From: Parabacteroides merdae ATCC 43184 | GTDB taxonomy: Bacteria > Bacteroidota > Bacteroidia > Bacteroidales > Tannerellaceae | DNA: 64,000 nucleotides | Direction: 5' to 3' | NCBI RefSeq assembly: GCF_025151215.1 | Contig: NZ_CP102286.1 | Location: 1,488,001-1,552,000, forward strand | Part shown: piece by piece, positions 41,867-51,068 of the stretch | Position numbering within the stretch: the stretch's first letter is position 1 | How the letters are laid out: each line of letters starts with the position of its first letter | The notes under the pieces: model-generated | Database searches by the model: none | Told to the model about the DNA's origin: nothing | The model's input: the letters and a program-made list of their open reading frames with translations, nothing else | Made by a program: the position numbers and the translations under genes

Positions 41867-42994
41867 TCACAACTTAAGCCATTCTTCATAACTTATAACT
41901 TTATAGTTATCCGATATTTGTTTTTCATAATCATTATCTTTTATCGTTTTATATTGATTCGTAAAAACATCAACTTTTTTTCTTTGCTTGATAAACATTT
42001 GATACAAGTTAGCAAATCCTTCCTTATTTAATACGTTTGTATATTGAGCATGGTTCATAAATCCTACAGTCAATCCATCATCGCCATAAGATATTGTTTT
42101 ATATTTAAATAACCTAGCGTCTATAAATATGGGGTAAGGTAGTTTTATCTGTTTATACACCTTTCCTGCATTAGCTATATCAAGACAATACTCAAACTCT
42201 GGAGAGATATAATAGTTTATGCCTATAGAATTTATATCAAAGTCTACTTTATCTAATATTGAAATCTCAAAAGTTTTTCCCCAAGGACTTACAAATCTAG
42301 CTATTAAAGACTTATCTATTTGCAATATAAAATAAACTGAATTATAAGAAGTTCCTTGATGAAAAGATATTATATTCTTAGGTTCCTCTAGTTTATTATA
42401 TCGTATTCCAAACTCAAAACAATAAGACCAATTTGATAGCGGTCGTATCACTTCCCACGCTAAGTGTAATAACAATTCGCTTAATTGGATAAGAGCATTG
42501 TCCAAAACCTTAACATTAAACACTTGCATATTTTTTAGATCAAAATTCCACTTTTCAATTTTAGAATCATAATGTGCACCACCGAATCGATCAGATATTA
42601 ACCTAATTAATGATTTTGAAGACAGTTCCTTACCTTTAACTTGAAGTATTGGAAGATCGAGCCATTCTTCAATGGATATTGATTTTGTATGCCATCTCGT
42701 AGGACGGAGTTGGGGATAGTTTATACCATATTTTAAAACTAATCCTTCAATTGGGAATTTTTGTTCTGATAAAGAATTTATATAAACAATAGGAGCTAAT
42801 CTAAAATAATCCATCACTTCAAAAAATAATGCTTTACGTTTCTCTTTATCTGTATCCAAGAATATCCCCCTTAATTGACCTGAGATAGTAATTATATGAT
42901 AATCTCTACCTTCGGATATTAGTTTCAGACAATCTTTCACGATAAATAAACCATGCAATAGTTCTAAATAACGAGTAGCTGATGTTTTTTTCAT
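41867..42994 (-). CDS. unknown prophage cargo protein
   Basis: 375 residues from the ATG at 42994 (MKKTSATRYLELL). A start at 43024 adds ten residues. No homologous family is recognised. No signal, membrane helix or catalytic motif is evident. The sequence is rich in Ile, Tyr, Lys and Asn, AT-rich at DNA level, with FGGAHYDSKIEKWNFDLKN and YISPEFEYCLDIANAGKVYKQIKLPYP as the most distinctive parts. It faces the integrase tail to tail and is set apart from the lysis and tail genes, a place where temperate phages often carry defence or fitness genes. That role is only positional inference. Confidence 0.65.
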   Translation of the reverse strand: MKKTSATRYLELLHGLFIVKDCLKLISEGRDYHIITISGQLRGIFLDTDKEKRKALFFEVMDYFRLAPIVYINSLSEQKFPIEGLVLKYGINYPQLRPTRWHTKSISIEEWLDLPILQVKGKELSSKSLIRLISDRFGGAHYDSKIEKWNFDLKNMQVFNVKVLDNALIQLSELLLHLAWEVIRPLSNWSYCFEFGIRYNKLEEPKNIISFHQGTSYNSVYFILQIDKSLIARFVSPWGKTFEISILDKVDFDINSIGINYYISPEFEYCLDIANAGKVYKQIKLPYPIFIDARLFKYKTISYGDDGLTVGFMNHAQYTNVLNKEGFANLYQMFIKQRKKVDVFTNQYKTIKDNDYEKQISDNYKVISYEEWLKL

Positions 42995-43112
42995 ACCTTT
43001 ATATTTATAGCTCAAAGATAACAAAATTATACATAATCATTTTACATATTAGAAAAAAGTCACATGTGATTCTTTATTAAAGACGCTGTTATTCTGATTT
43101 CTACATAACCAT

Positions 43113-43577
43113 CTACCAAATTTTATAATAAAAACCAATACCAATATAGGAAGACAAACCAAGTTGACCGACACCATACCCACCAATTACTCCGAGTCCC
43201 CATCTACGATCGGGTATCTTTTTCGTAACATAAACCGTCTTAGGGAACACATCTATACTATCCAAGGCAGCGTTATATCCACTTATCCAAGCATGATAAT
43301 TCTCCGTCAAGTATTCCTTCTGGTTGATTGGGACAGGTACAACGATCGGCTCTCTCACAGTATCCCCATCGAGAGTGATGTAGATAGGAAACATCTCCGG
43401 CACTGTCTGAATTACTGTTTCGTAGACAGGATAAGGGATACTATCTCGAATAGTGTCATACAGGATCAACGTGTCGTTTTTTCCAACAAGTACACCTCCT
43501 GCCCTATTCGTGTGCCGACCGGCCAGGAAGCAAAGAAGGCAAAAAACTAAAACTAATATGATATGCCAAGTTTTCAT
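43113..43577 (-). CDS. DUF6808-like membrane-anchored phage protein
   Basis: 154 residues. One N-terminal hydrophobic helix (WHIILVLVFCLLCFLAGRHTNRAG) followed by a soluble part rich in Pro, Thr and Val (DTIRDSIPYPVYETVIQTVPEMFPIYITLDGDTVREPIVVPVP). The helix plus periplasmic body is the layout of a spanin-like or accessory envelope protein of Bacteroides phages. It precedes a terminator-like gap and is on the same strand as the lysis genes. Confidence in the family name is moderate and comes from recall of length and the GRHTNR motif type. Confidence 0.55.
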   Translation of the reverse strand: MKTWHIILVLVFCLLCFLAGRHTNRAGGVLVGKNDTLILYDTIRDSIPYPVYETVIQTVPEMFPIYITLDGDTVREPIVVPVPINQKEYLTENYHAWISGYNAALDSIDVFPKTVYVTKKIPDRRWGLGVIGGYGVGQLGLSSYIGIGFYYKIW

Positions 43578-43629
43578 GACTAATTATTTCATTGCCATAT
43601 CCGTATTTAGACTTCGCCCGGATATAAAA

Positions 43630-43672
43630 AAGGCGGTGAACTCCAACTTCGTGAGGACACCACCTTGATATT
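43630..43672 (-). terminator. terminator between 162-aa gene and DUF6808-like gene
   Basis: AAGGCGGTG (43630-43638) pairs with CACCACCTT (43658-43666). In the minus direction the stem is followed by a T run, fitting a rho-independent terminator. Confidence 0.7.
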
Positions 43673-43687
43673 ATTAATAAAGTCAAG

Positions 43688-44176
43688 TCAGGAGTTTGTA
43701 TTTGCTGGCACGTAATCGTTCAATCTCCTTTCTTGTGGTACATATCCTAATTCTTTACACTTATCCAAAAGGATTGTAGCTAACTTAAGATAATCCGTTG
43801 GAGTTTCTGACCATTCAGATAGGACATCTATCATATTCTCCATATCTTCCGTCTTTGACATACGAGAATCCGCGCCTCGTATTCCATACGTTAACCCAGA
43901 TAGTTCTTTATGAGCAAGTAAAATACAAACTAAATTACGGATAACCCTAGTTATATCTTCACCTTTCGGCAAAAACTTTCCTAAAAATTTTTGGATATTA
44001 GCATAATACAATTCATGTGAAAGGTTTGGATTCTGTTCCGAGATACCCAGTATTTCTCTAACTGCTTCTGGATTTTGTACTTCCCCAAATAAGTCATTTT
44101 CCGGACTACTGTTCGCTTCAATAATTTTATCAGCTGCACTGATCAAATCGTCTAATGATTTCTTTGATAATTCCAT
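43688..44176 (-). CDS. unknown protein paired with XRE/ImmA-type regulator
   Basis: 162 residues, not recognised. Helical and acidic at the start (MELSKKSLDDLISAADKIIEAN), with a conserved-looking middle (LPKGEDITRVIRNLVCILLAHKELSGLTYGIRGADSRM). No membrane segment. It follows the regulator gene by 16 bp on the same strand, so it is probably co-expressed with it. The pairing of a repressor-protease fusion with a small unknown gene is a familiar toxin-antitoxin or lysogeny-control layout. No toxin fold can be seen in the sequence. Confidence 0.55.
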   Translation of the reverse strand: MELSKKSLDDLISAADKIIEANSSPENDLFGEVQNPEAVREILGISEQNPNLSHELYYANIQKFLGKFLPKGEDITRVIRNLVCILLAHKELSGLTYGIRGADSRMSKTEDMENMIDVLSEWSETPTDYLKLATILLDKCKELGYVPQERRLNDYVPANTNS

Positions 44177-44192
44177 ATAATGTAATTTTTAG

Positions 44193-45398
44193 TTATATAG
44201 CTTTCTTTTCTAAAATTGATTTCATCTCGTCTATTGCGACTTTCAAGGAACGTTTGGAGATAGGATCAAACAAAATATTTTTAGTCGCTATTTCTGAAGC
44301 AATCAACATTTTTTCATTATTGAACTTCGCAAATTGCTGACTTTTCATTTTTCCATTAGGCAAAGATTCCAAATACACTCCGTAAATAATAGAAGGAGAA
44401 ATATGTAATTCATTAGCTAAAGCCTTCACTTTTGCAGGAAATGATACAACCCTTCCAAGTTTTTCTTGGATAACCGGATTAATTAGAATATCTAATGCAA
44501 ATTGATCAGCTTTTTGTTCATTCAAAAGCAAATCAGGCATATCTGGAGTTGAAAAATGATAGTTCAAAGTTTCTATTATTTCAAAGTCATTAACAACATG
44601 ATAGAGTTCATGGAGTAAACTAAGCCATAGTTTATGGTATTTTTTACCCATATCTGTAATGATTATACAAGGCTTGCCATTTAAAATAAGAGTGGCACCA
44701 TGGGCATTCGTCCCAGTGGCATAAGATTGCGTTAGTACAATAATACCAATCTGGTACAATACAAGGACAAACCTATAATACCCATTCTTCTCATCTTTCG
44801 TAAATTCTGCTGACCGACGGAGTAATTGCAAAAGCAAATCTTTATCAAAATCATTTGGGTTCCCAATTTTAAGAAACGACTGAATAGCACACTTTAACCA
44901 GAAAGAGGTCATTTTTGATTCTTTCTCCTCCAACATCCTCCGTTTTGATTTACTAAAAAGAGCGGGCATTAAAGAAGTGTCATCATATTCATAAATAGAA
45001 TTTATACCAAGAAAATTACAAATACACTTCTCATACTCTTCTACTTTCACTTTTGGTATAATTCCCAGCTTTTTTAATGCCGCCAAATCAAAATTCTTGG
45101 AAATATAAGAAATTCTTTCAAGTCTTTCGAGAGAATCTTCTTCAGCATCCTTGCCCTCACAATAAGCAGTCACATAGTCAGTCTCAGGAATACCTAAAAC
45201 TTTCATTAATCGAACGGCTTGCATAAATTTTAATTCCGATTCCCCTTTTAAGAATTTACTTAAAGTCGCCCTTGTTACCCCAACCTCTTCAGCGATAGCG
45301 GAATCTGTTATCTCATTCTCTTTCAAAAATCGAGATAAGACATCTCGCAAAGGCAAAATTTCGCTTCTCAGGTTACTATTGTTTTTAATCAAATACAT
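44193..45398 (-). CDS. XRE helix-turn-helix / ImmA-type metallopeptidase fusion
   Basis: 401 residues. N-terminal HTH at about 18-75 (ITDSAIAEEVGVTRATLSKFLKGESEL), then a helical linker. The ImmA/IrrE-like zinc peptidase follows with LLHELYHVVNDFE (HExxH-type, near residue 263) and a downstream ligand in NEQKADQFALDIL. Such proteins act as phage repressors inactivated by proteolysis, or as antitoxin-type regulators. Upstream lies an inverted operator pair (45403-45474). The next divergent gene is the endolysin on the same strand, so control of the lytic state is likely. The 162-aa gene follows in the same operon. Confidence 0.8.
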   Translation of the reverse strand: MYLIKNNSNLRSEILPLRDVLSRFLKENEITDSAIAEEVGVTRATLSKFLKGESELKFMQAVRLMKVLGIPETDYVTAYCEGKDAEEDSLERLERISYISKNFDLAALKKLGIIPKVKVEEYEKCICNFLGINSIYEYDDTSLMPALFSKSKRRMLEEKESKMTSFWLKCAIQSFLKIGNPNDFDKDLLLQLLRRSAEFTKDEKNGYYRFVLVLYQIGIIVLTQSYATGTNAHGATLILNGKPCIIITDMGKKYHKLWLSLLHELYHVVNDFEIIETLNYHFSTPDMPDLLLNEQKADQFALDILINPVIQEKLGRVVSFPAKVKALANELHISPSIIYGVYLESLPNGKMKSQQFAKFNNEKMLIASEIATKNILFDPISKRSLKVAIDEMKSILEKKAI

Positions 45399-45402
45399 AT
45401 AC

Positions 45403-45474
45403 TGATGCTATTTTTGTACAAAAATAGGAAAAATCACGTATAAAATAGTATTTTCAATGCTAAAAATAGCATCA
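45403..45474. promoter_or_regulatory. inverted operator pair upstream of XRE gene
   Basis: TGATGCTATTTTT (45403-45415) and its exact reverse complement AAAAATAGCATCA (45462-45474), 46 bp apart. The left site also forms a dyad with AAAAATAG at 45418-45425. They lie 5-76 bp before the regulator start, as expected for repressor binding. Confidence 0.65.
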
Positions 45475-45581
45475 GCATAAAAATAATGTCCCCACTATGT
45501 CAAAGAACACATCGCACAGCTCTTATGCCGTGCCAACATACAACATATTCCAACCGTCCATCACATCCGACATCACGGCTT

Positions 45582-46055
45582 TCATGGCCGTACAATTATC
45601 AGTTTCAAAAATGATTTGTATTCTTCCCGAACGTCAAAACAAGGACACACCTTGATAAATTCAAACGGCTCAACTATGCCGTTATCGTTTAGGTCCGGTG
45701 ACGTATCTCGATGGCCGAGAAGTTCTGCAATCTCATATTCTCTCGTTAACTTGTTAATTAGGTCGTCCATTGCCGTCTTTTGCACCGGAGTCCGGGTATC
45801 AGCCGGTTTTCCGGAAGTGTCCAGTCCACCAATATAGCAAATCCCGACGCTATGATCATTGTAACCGATACAATGAGCCCCAGCTATCGTGAGTGGCCGA
45901 CCGGCTTCTATGGTTCCGTCCAAGTCGATTACATAGTTATAACCAATTTGGCTGAAACCGCGTGCACGGTGCATACGATCAATATCCTTAGCTTTGATAT
46001 CCTGTCCGGCACGTGTGGCCGAACAATGGATAATGATTGAATCTATCTTTTTCAT
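45582..46055 (-). CDS. phage endolysin, N-acetylmuramoyl-L-alanine amidase
   Basis: 157 residues from the ATG at 46055 (MKKIDSIIIHCSAT). An ATG at 46118 would overlap the next gene and is not preferred. T7-lysozyme-type amidase: first zinc His in IIIHCSAT, GYNYVIDLDGTIEAGRP, AGAHCIGYNDHSVGICYIGG, second His in LLGHRDTSPD, then KVCPCFDV with the Lys/Cys pair. It cleaves the amide bond between muramic acid and the peptide stem during lysis. The holin partner is not obvious; small membrane proteins at 46072 and 50303 are candidates. The stop overlaps a 20-codon frame by ATGA. Confidence 0.9.
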   Translation of the reverse strand: MKKIDSIIIHCSATRAGQDIKAKDIDRMHRARGFSQIGYNYVIDLDGTIEAGRPLTIAGAHCIGYNDHSVGICYIGGLDTSGKPADTRTPVQKTAMDDLINKLTREYEIAELLGHRDTSPDLNDNGIVEPFEFIKVCPCFDVREEYKSFLKLIIVRP

Positions 46056-46071
46056 TTTTATCCTCCTATTA

Positions 46072-46419
46072 TTAATACCCATTCTGCGGTTCACGATCAC
46101 CGCATTTCTTTCTCTCACACCTTTTCATAGCAAGTTCAAGCTTGACATCCGAATAGCTCTCTTTCAAAGTAAAAAGCTCATCCTGTACCTGTCGAAGCCT
46201 TCCGGTTTGTTCTACAAAACGTTCTTCTTTTTCTGATAGCTGTTTCTGCAGGAACTCGTTATACTCACGTAAAGCCTTGAACTCCTCCACATCGGCATGG
46301 GCGTCCTCAATACGGGCGTTTGTCTTCCGGTTCGTATAGAAGCTAATCCCCCATTTTATCGCCTCGAATCCTCCCAATGTTCCGATGATTGTCAGGATGT
46401 CAGTTAATTCTACATTCAC
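46072..46419 (-). CDS. small phage protein, one helix plus coiled coil
   Basis: 115 residues. N-terminal hydrophobic stretch (ILTIIGTLGGFEAIKWGISFY), then a long coiled coil (VEEFKALREYNEFLQKQLSEKEERFVEQTGRLRQVQDELFTL) and a basic Cys-containing tail. It lies 16 bp before the endolysin gene and has a good ribosome site (AAGGAGG). The placement and shape suit a holin- or spanin-like lysis protein, but this is not proved by sequence. Confidence 0.6.
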   Translation of the reverse strand: MNVELTDILTIIGTLGGFEAIKWGISFYTNRKTNARIEDAHADVEEFKALREYNEFLQKQLSEKEERFVEQTGRLRQVQDELFTLKESYSDVKLELAMKRCERKKCGDREPQNGY

Positions 46420-46497
46420 TTTACACCTCCTTCCGTTTTTATTTGATCATCTTTGTTACGAGTTTTTTCATTGCCATAAGGCAGTGTTTGTTATTTC

Positions 46498-46536
46498 TCC
46501 GCCTCCGGTCTGTGATAGATGGGAGGCGGATTTTTA
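46498..46536 (+). terminator. GC-rich hairpin between phage genes
   Basis: TCCGCCTCC (46498-46506) pairs with GGAGGCGGA (46522-46530), followed by TTTTT on the plus strand. In the direction of the phage genes (minus) no T run follows, so its role there is unclear. The loop TCTGTGATAG is shared with the hairpin at 50885-50917. Confidence 0.6.
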
Positions 46537-46538
46537 TA

Positions 46539-46892
46539 TTATTCAGCCTGTTGCTCCTCTTTTAGCGGTTCATCCAAAATTTTGACATACGTCGGCATCG
46601 TGAACTCAGAGAACATGCCGTTGCGATCTATGAAGTCAACACGTTGTTTGAGGTATTGAAGTTCTTCATCAGTCAAAGCTATATCTGTTGTTTCTGTTAT
46701 GGCCGCTGCATCAGTAAATCCGATATTGATTTGACCACTCCCCATATCCTTGATAACGATACGCTTCTGATCAACCTCCGAGATCGCTATCTTACTGTCT
46801 ATCGATACTTTCAGTTCCATGTTTTTTCTCGTGTCAAACTGTGGTAACACGGTGTTGAGTATTAATACTCTGTCTTTTAATGTCAGTTCCAT
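46539..46892 (-). CDS. small phage protein next to tail-tip gene
   Basis: 117 residues from the ATG at 46892 (MELTLKDRVLILNTVLP). A start at 46919 is also open. Soluble, acidic, with beta-rich middle (MELKVSIDSKIAISEVDQKRIVIKD) and no known motif. It directly follows the 1086-residue tail protein by 32 bp and is conserved in spirit with small proteins of Bacteroides prophages at this place. Function unknown. Confidence 0.6.
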   Translation of the reverse strand: MELTLKDRVLILNTVLPQFDTRKNMELKVSIDSKIAISEVDQKRIVIKDMGSGQINIGFTDAAAITETTDIALTDEELQYLKQRVDFIDRNGMFSEFTMPTYVKILDEPLKEEQQAE

Positions 46893-46924
46893 ATTGTATG
46901 TTTTTATGATTGTTTGCATTGTAA

Positions 46925-49900
46925 TTAATAATGTCTATTGAATAGATACCATCCCTGGTTAAAATAAGCGAACGTTGCACAGTCACCCTTATTCATGTCA
47001 AGTGTCATGCTGTTGCCGTTATTGTCCAACAATGGTGTATCAGAGTTTTCTGGTTCTATTCTGATACCTTCGGAAGAGAACTTCGCCACGATCACATGCA
47101 CAAAAATCACGGAATTGAAACCGACTTCGCTCCACGAATCTCCGTATTCCGGGTGGACTTCTCCCATTTTCTTTGTGATCGTCGACCGGGAAGGGAGATA
47201 GACGCTAAGATACGTACTGGTACTGAAGACGAACGTGTCCCGATAACCGATGTTCAGGACGATTGTATCACTCTTGTCCGACGAGGGTGCATAACGGGCA
47301 GTCGAGATCGATCCGTTGACCTTTAAACCTCCAATGCAGTATAACGCATAGTTGCGCCGTCCACCATGAACATCTATCACAGCCCCATAATTTATATCGT
47401 TGTGATTAGTTGTATACTCAAGGCGCATCAAAGCACTTGTTCCCCCAAGCGTAGACGGCAAGGTATTTAGACCTAGGCCGGCCCATTTACCGGAAGATGA
47501 AAATCCCAAAAACGCATTACTTCCTGATGAATAAAGGAAAAATTTAGAAGACGATTCACCGGAATAGCGGTTATCCGAGAATAGTCCTCCAGACTCCATC
47601 CTAAGTCCTCCGATGTAGGCATCCCCATTTTGATAAACTTTAAACGGAGCATTTGCAGGTGTTGCATTTCCAGCCCAGATTCGAACAGAGTTTCCGGCAG
47701 TTCCACCTCCCGATAACCCGGCAAGTTTTTCTCCATTTGAATTTGCTATATAGATACTTCCTCTACTTTCCACGTTTCCATTGCTTTCTACCCGGAATGT
47801 CGGATCAGTGGGTGGTTGCCCTTTCGCCCCGGCTGTTCCTCCCGACCAAATACGGATTGTACCAGACGCCGACATTCCACCTGTGCTTCCAAAAGCGATC
47901 GCACCCGTAGTTATGAGTCCGCCATTGATCTTCGTTATTGTATTGTCATATTTTGAGGCAAGAACCCATTTAGAACCGCTATATCTATAGATATTCTCCC
48001 CATCCACCCATAAGTCATTTGTCCGCATACCCGATGTTGGATCCGTCGTTTGATAAAATACCCTTGCCTTGTTATTTGCAGTCAATTGGGCGTTGTTGGC
48101 TGCATTCGACGCATTCTCTGCATCCGTCAGGGCATCATTTACCCCATCATACAACGGTTGAAGGTTAGGACGGTCGGAAATGTTATTATAACCGGATGTT
48201 CCGGATTTGAATATCACAGGTCCGGTTATAGTCCCATTCACCAGATCAATCACCAATCGGGCTAACTTGTCCTTTATCAATCCTGTCGTGATCGTCTGGC
48301 CGGCAATCTCAGTGTATCCATAATTCGGAAGCCAAGAGCGTACGCCATCCTCCGGAGTATTGAGCACCCCTACCCAGAAATGATAGAACCCTGTTTCATC
48401 CTCTAACTTTATCTGCCGTTCACTGACATATATTGAGCCATTTGTTCCTTCTTTTGGACATTTGGCATAAACATAATAGGCAAGCGAATTATTCAGCCGG
48501 AAAGAAGCCGCCGGAATAGCCCATTCACGGATTTCCTCGCTAACGGTAAAGTGTACTAACTTTCCTGTCGTATTCTTGAAATAGTTGGCATCATTGTCCG
48601 CATTCGGAATAAACTTCATCCCTATAAGCTCCATCTGCTGGGAATTGGTGCCGACGATAAGTTGAGCCGTATGCACGGCCAACGGCTTGATAAGTTCAGT
48701 GAAATAATCCCCTTCCGGGTCAAACATCATGCCCAAAGTTTCCATCACGTCCCGCCATGAGCGTTTCGTATGCTCCCGGACCGGCTTAACCGCATCCTCA
48801 ATCTCTTCCGGCACTTTATTCACATCATCCACCAGATCCTTAAAACCATTCGATTCAAGGAAATCGGACAAGGTAAGTTCATACCGGTATGAAGGTGTAC
48901 CGTCTTTCTCGATATACCTTTTTATTTTGGTAACACGAATCTCTCGATCGATATCTAACTGTTCGGAATATACGCCAACCATCTGGCCACAGGCGATAAA
49001 GATGTTTTGCAAACGAAAAACAATTTCATCACATTTTCCTCGTAACTGGATGCGTTTCTCACACTTGCCATCCAACCATGCTTGCGCCTCTTCCTGTAGC
49101 TGTAATGAAGCGTTATCCCTATAGCTTTGCGGCATTTTCAGGCCGGTAAGGATAAACTTGTCACCGACAGAAAAATTAATGTCACCGGGAACTTTCAAGG
49201 CGTTTTCCTGGTCATTCTGCTTTAGTTTGAACTGTTTCAAGTCATTGTCCCAACTGTCTTCAACGATTGCAAGGTCATAGCCAGCCAAGCCGCCATCCTG
49301 GAATGTAACGATCACTTCCACCCCGTCCAACAGGCAATCGGTAAGATTGAAATCCATATCGGCAGCTCTCAGAGTGTAATCGTCGATCTTTTCTGTTACG
49401 GCAAACTCTCCTTTCGGAAAGATATGGTCGAATTGCATGGACTTTTCTATCCGGCCGTACTTCTCTACATTCTTTTCGATAGAAAGCAGACCATCAGGCA
49501 GAAGAAGATAATCAGTGCCATAATCAGGACCGAGATTCTTGTCTGAACCGTATGGATAAAAAACCGTTACTGGTGGCGTATCATCAACAGCAGACACTTC
49601 CAGTTCGGTAAAACCCATTCCTTCGCCCTGTGCCAAGACAAGGCCGTTGCTTGAATACTCCCTCCTGCCGATATTTATTGTCTGGCCGGATATCCAGTAT
49701 TCCGTATTCAATTCTTTAATGAGTTCGTCAAGTACCGTCCCGACTTTCTTATCTTTGAAAGAAAGGGTAACCATCCGGGATTCGATACAGGATCCGGCCA
49801 CCCAACCAGATCCTGTACGGTTCATGTTTTTGACAAATAGGGTTAGCCAGTCACGGGCGGTACCGGTGTAATAGTCGAAGTTCTTTTTCCGCTCCGGTGT

Positions 49901-50185
49901 ACCATGAAGGAAAAACTCTGCATCCAAAAGGTCGTACCGACTTGAATAGAACTGAACGGTATATTCCCAACCAAGAGATGTCTCCTTTTTCGTCACCTTC
50001 TCATTATGCCGGATCTTGTATTTTGTCCCTTCAAAGTCTATATAGTCGTTGATTTGAAGGTTTACCACATTTCGGGAAAGAAAATTCAGGGTAAGAGTGT
50101 CCTCACCCATAATCTCTTCGACCGTATAACTATTATCCTTCAGATAAACGTCACAAACTACCGTATTTCCGCGCTTTATTTCCAT
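46925..50185 (-). CDS. phage tail-tip / endopeptidase-like tail protein
   Basis: 1086 residues. The N-terminal ~430 residues resemble baseplate or tail-tip proteins of siphoviruses (EIKRGNTVVCDVYLKDNSYTVEEI, then a disc-like region with GMGFTELEVSAVDDTPPVTVFYPYG). The middle is a helical part, and the C-terminus has Gly- and Asn-rich beta repeats (IRIWSGGTAG, VRIWAGNATPANAPFKV, GDAYIGGLRMESGGLFSDN) typical of receptor-binding or spike regions. It probably joins the tail tube end to adhesion and host contact. It is preceded by a minus-direction terminator (50220-50266), so it has its own transcript or is read through. Confidence 0.8.
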   Translation of the reverse strand: MEIKRGNTVVCDVYLKDNSYTVEEIMGEDTLTLNFLSRNVVNLQINDYIDFEGTKYKIRHNEKVTKKETSLGWEYTVQFYSSRYDLLDAEFFLHGTPERKKNFDYYTGTARDWLTLFVKNMNRTGSGWVAGSCIESRMVTLSFKDKKVGTVLDELIKELNTEYWISGQTINIGRREYSSNGLVLAQGEGMGFTELEVSAVDDTPPVTVFYPYGSDKNLGPDYGTDYLLLPDGLLSIEKNVEKYGRIEKSMQFDHIFPKGEFAVTEKIDDYTLRAADMDFNLTDCLLDGVEVIVTFQDGGLAGYDLAIVEDSWDNDLKQFKLKQNDQENALKVPGDINFSVGDKFILTGLKMPQSYRDNASLQLQEEAQAWLDGKCEKRIQLRGKCDEIVFRLQNIFIACGQMVGVYSEQLDIDREIRVTKIKRYIEKDGTPSYRYELTLSDFLESNGFKDLVDDVNKVPEEIEDAVKPVREHTKRSWRDVMETLGMMFDPEGDYFTELIKPLAVHTAQLIVGTNSQQMELIGMKFIPNADNDANYFKNTTGKLVHFTVSEEIREWAIPAASFRLNNSLAYYVYAKCPKEGTNGSIYVSERQIKLEDETGFYHFWVGVLNTPEDGVRSWLPNYGYTEIAGQTITTGLIKDKLARLVIDLVNGTITGPVIFKSGTSGYNNISDRPNLQPLYDGVNDALTDAENASNAANNAQLTANNKARVFYQTTDPTSGMRTNDLWVDGENIYRYSGSKWVLASKYDNTITKINGGLITTGAIAFGSTGGMSASGTIRIWSGGTAGAKGQPPTDPTFRVESNGNVESRGSIYIANSNGEKLAGLSGGGTAGNSVRIWAGNATPANAPFKVYQNGDAYIGGLRMESGGLFSDNRYSGESSSKFFLYSSGSNAFLGFSSSGKWAGLGLNTLPSTLGGTSALMRLEYTTNHNDINYGAVIDVHGGRRNYALYCIGGLKVNGSISTARYAPSSDKSDTIVLNIGYRDTFVFSTSTYLSVYLPSRSTITKKMGEVHPEYGDSWSEVGFNSVIFVHVIVAKFSSEGIRIEPENSDTPLLDNNGNSMTLDMNKGDCATFAYFNQGWYLFNRHY

Positions 50186-50219
50186 ACTGCTAAATAACCT
50201 ACTTATTTTTAGGCAATAA

Positions 50220-50266
50220 AAAACACGGCAACCGGATATATGACATTTTACCGGTTGTCGTGTTTT
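50220..50266 (-). terminator. terminator between membrane gene and tail-tip gene
   Basis: A 16-bp stem (50220-50235 with 50251-50266, one G-U pair), T run following in the minus direction. Confidence 0.8.
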
Positions 50267-50302
50267 AATATATAAGGTAGATGTTCTGTTTATGGTAGAT
50301 TT

Positions 50303-50827
50303 CTAAAGCGCAAGTCCACACGCGCCAAAAGTCGTAGACAACGCTGCAATCTCACACCAGAACATCGGCTTCGTTGATACAAAGTCCTGCCATATATTAC
50401 CACTCAACCGTTTACTCATGCCTATTACCGTGTAAACGATAAAAGCCAGCCACACCGGAATAAGAACCCACCAGAAAGACGTGCAGCCAACCCATAGCTG
50501 AGAAGAAAGCAACGTCAATGCCGCCGATCCACAATGAATGCGGTTTATCCAAGTGTCTTTGAAATCAGGAGCCAAACCGACACCAATCAAACCGATACAG
50601 GCTGCGATCGCCAGCAACCGCATAGTAAAGGTTGTACTCATTTCCCAAATGACCGGGAATAGGAACATAGCCGTCAGTGCCATGCTTGCTCCAAAGATCA
50701 ATTTATGATCAAGAGTATAATACGTCGCACTAATTGAGTACGGTACACCTTTTGCCTTTATACAAACTGCTGCCATATAAACTGCGATAACCAAAAAAGA
50801 AATAATTAATAATAACATGATTTTCAA
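50303..50827 (-). CDS. phage-encoded multi-helix membrane protein
   Basis: 174 residues with five hydrophobic helices (MKIMLLLIISFLVIAVYMAAVC; LIFGASMALTAMFLFPVIW; LLAIAACIGLIGVGLAP; FWWVLIPVWLAFIVYTVIGM; CEIAALSTTFGACGLAL). No family is certain. The gene is placed between adhesin-type genes and the tail-tip gene. Candidates are a holin-like protein or a superinfection or host-surface modification protein, but five helices exceed a usual holin. Its 3' end leads into the terminator at 50220-50266. Confidence 0.6.
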   Translation of the reverse strand: MKIMLLLIISFLVIAVYMAAVCIKAKGVPYSISATYYTLDHKLIFGASMALTAMFLFPVIWEMSTTFTMRLLAIAACIGLIGVGLAPDFKDTWINRIHCGSAALTLLSSQLWVGCTSFWWVLIPVWLAFIVYTVIGMSKRLSGNIWQDFVSTKPMFWCEIAALSTTFGACGLAL

Positions 50828-50884
50828 ACTTTATTGTTTAACTTTGTTTCCGGAGACCCTCGGTCCCCCTAATTTTCTTTTTTT

Positions 50885-50917
50885 ACAGCCTCCAATCTGT
50901 GATAGCCTGGAGGCTGT
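50885..50917 (+). terminator. GC-rich hairpin sharing loop with 46498 element
   Basis: ACAGCCTCCA (50885-50894) pairs with TGGAGGCTGT (50908-50917), T run after it on the plus strand. The loop contains TCTGTGATAG as in 46498-46536. Confidence 0.6.
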
Positions 50918-51068
50918 TTTATTATTCTTTCGCCACCGAACATTTTATATCTCCATTTGTTTTAAAAGAAAATACCCAACCTGGGGTTGGCGATTATCAA
51001 TAATTTTTTCTGAATATACATTTGCTGTCTTTCTGCTGTGACAGCCCAAAGACAGTGTCACTAATTTA

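Noticed and set aside
45523-45585. 20-codon ORF overlapping the endolysin stop by ATGA
   Set aside because: Coupling is possible, but there is no other evidence of a product. Not listed as a gene.
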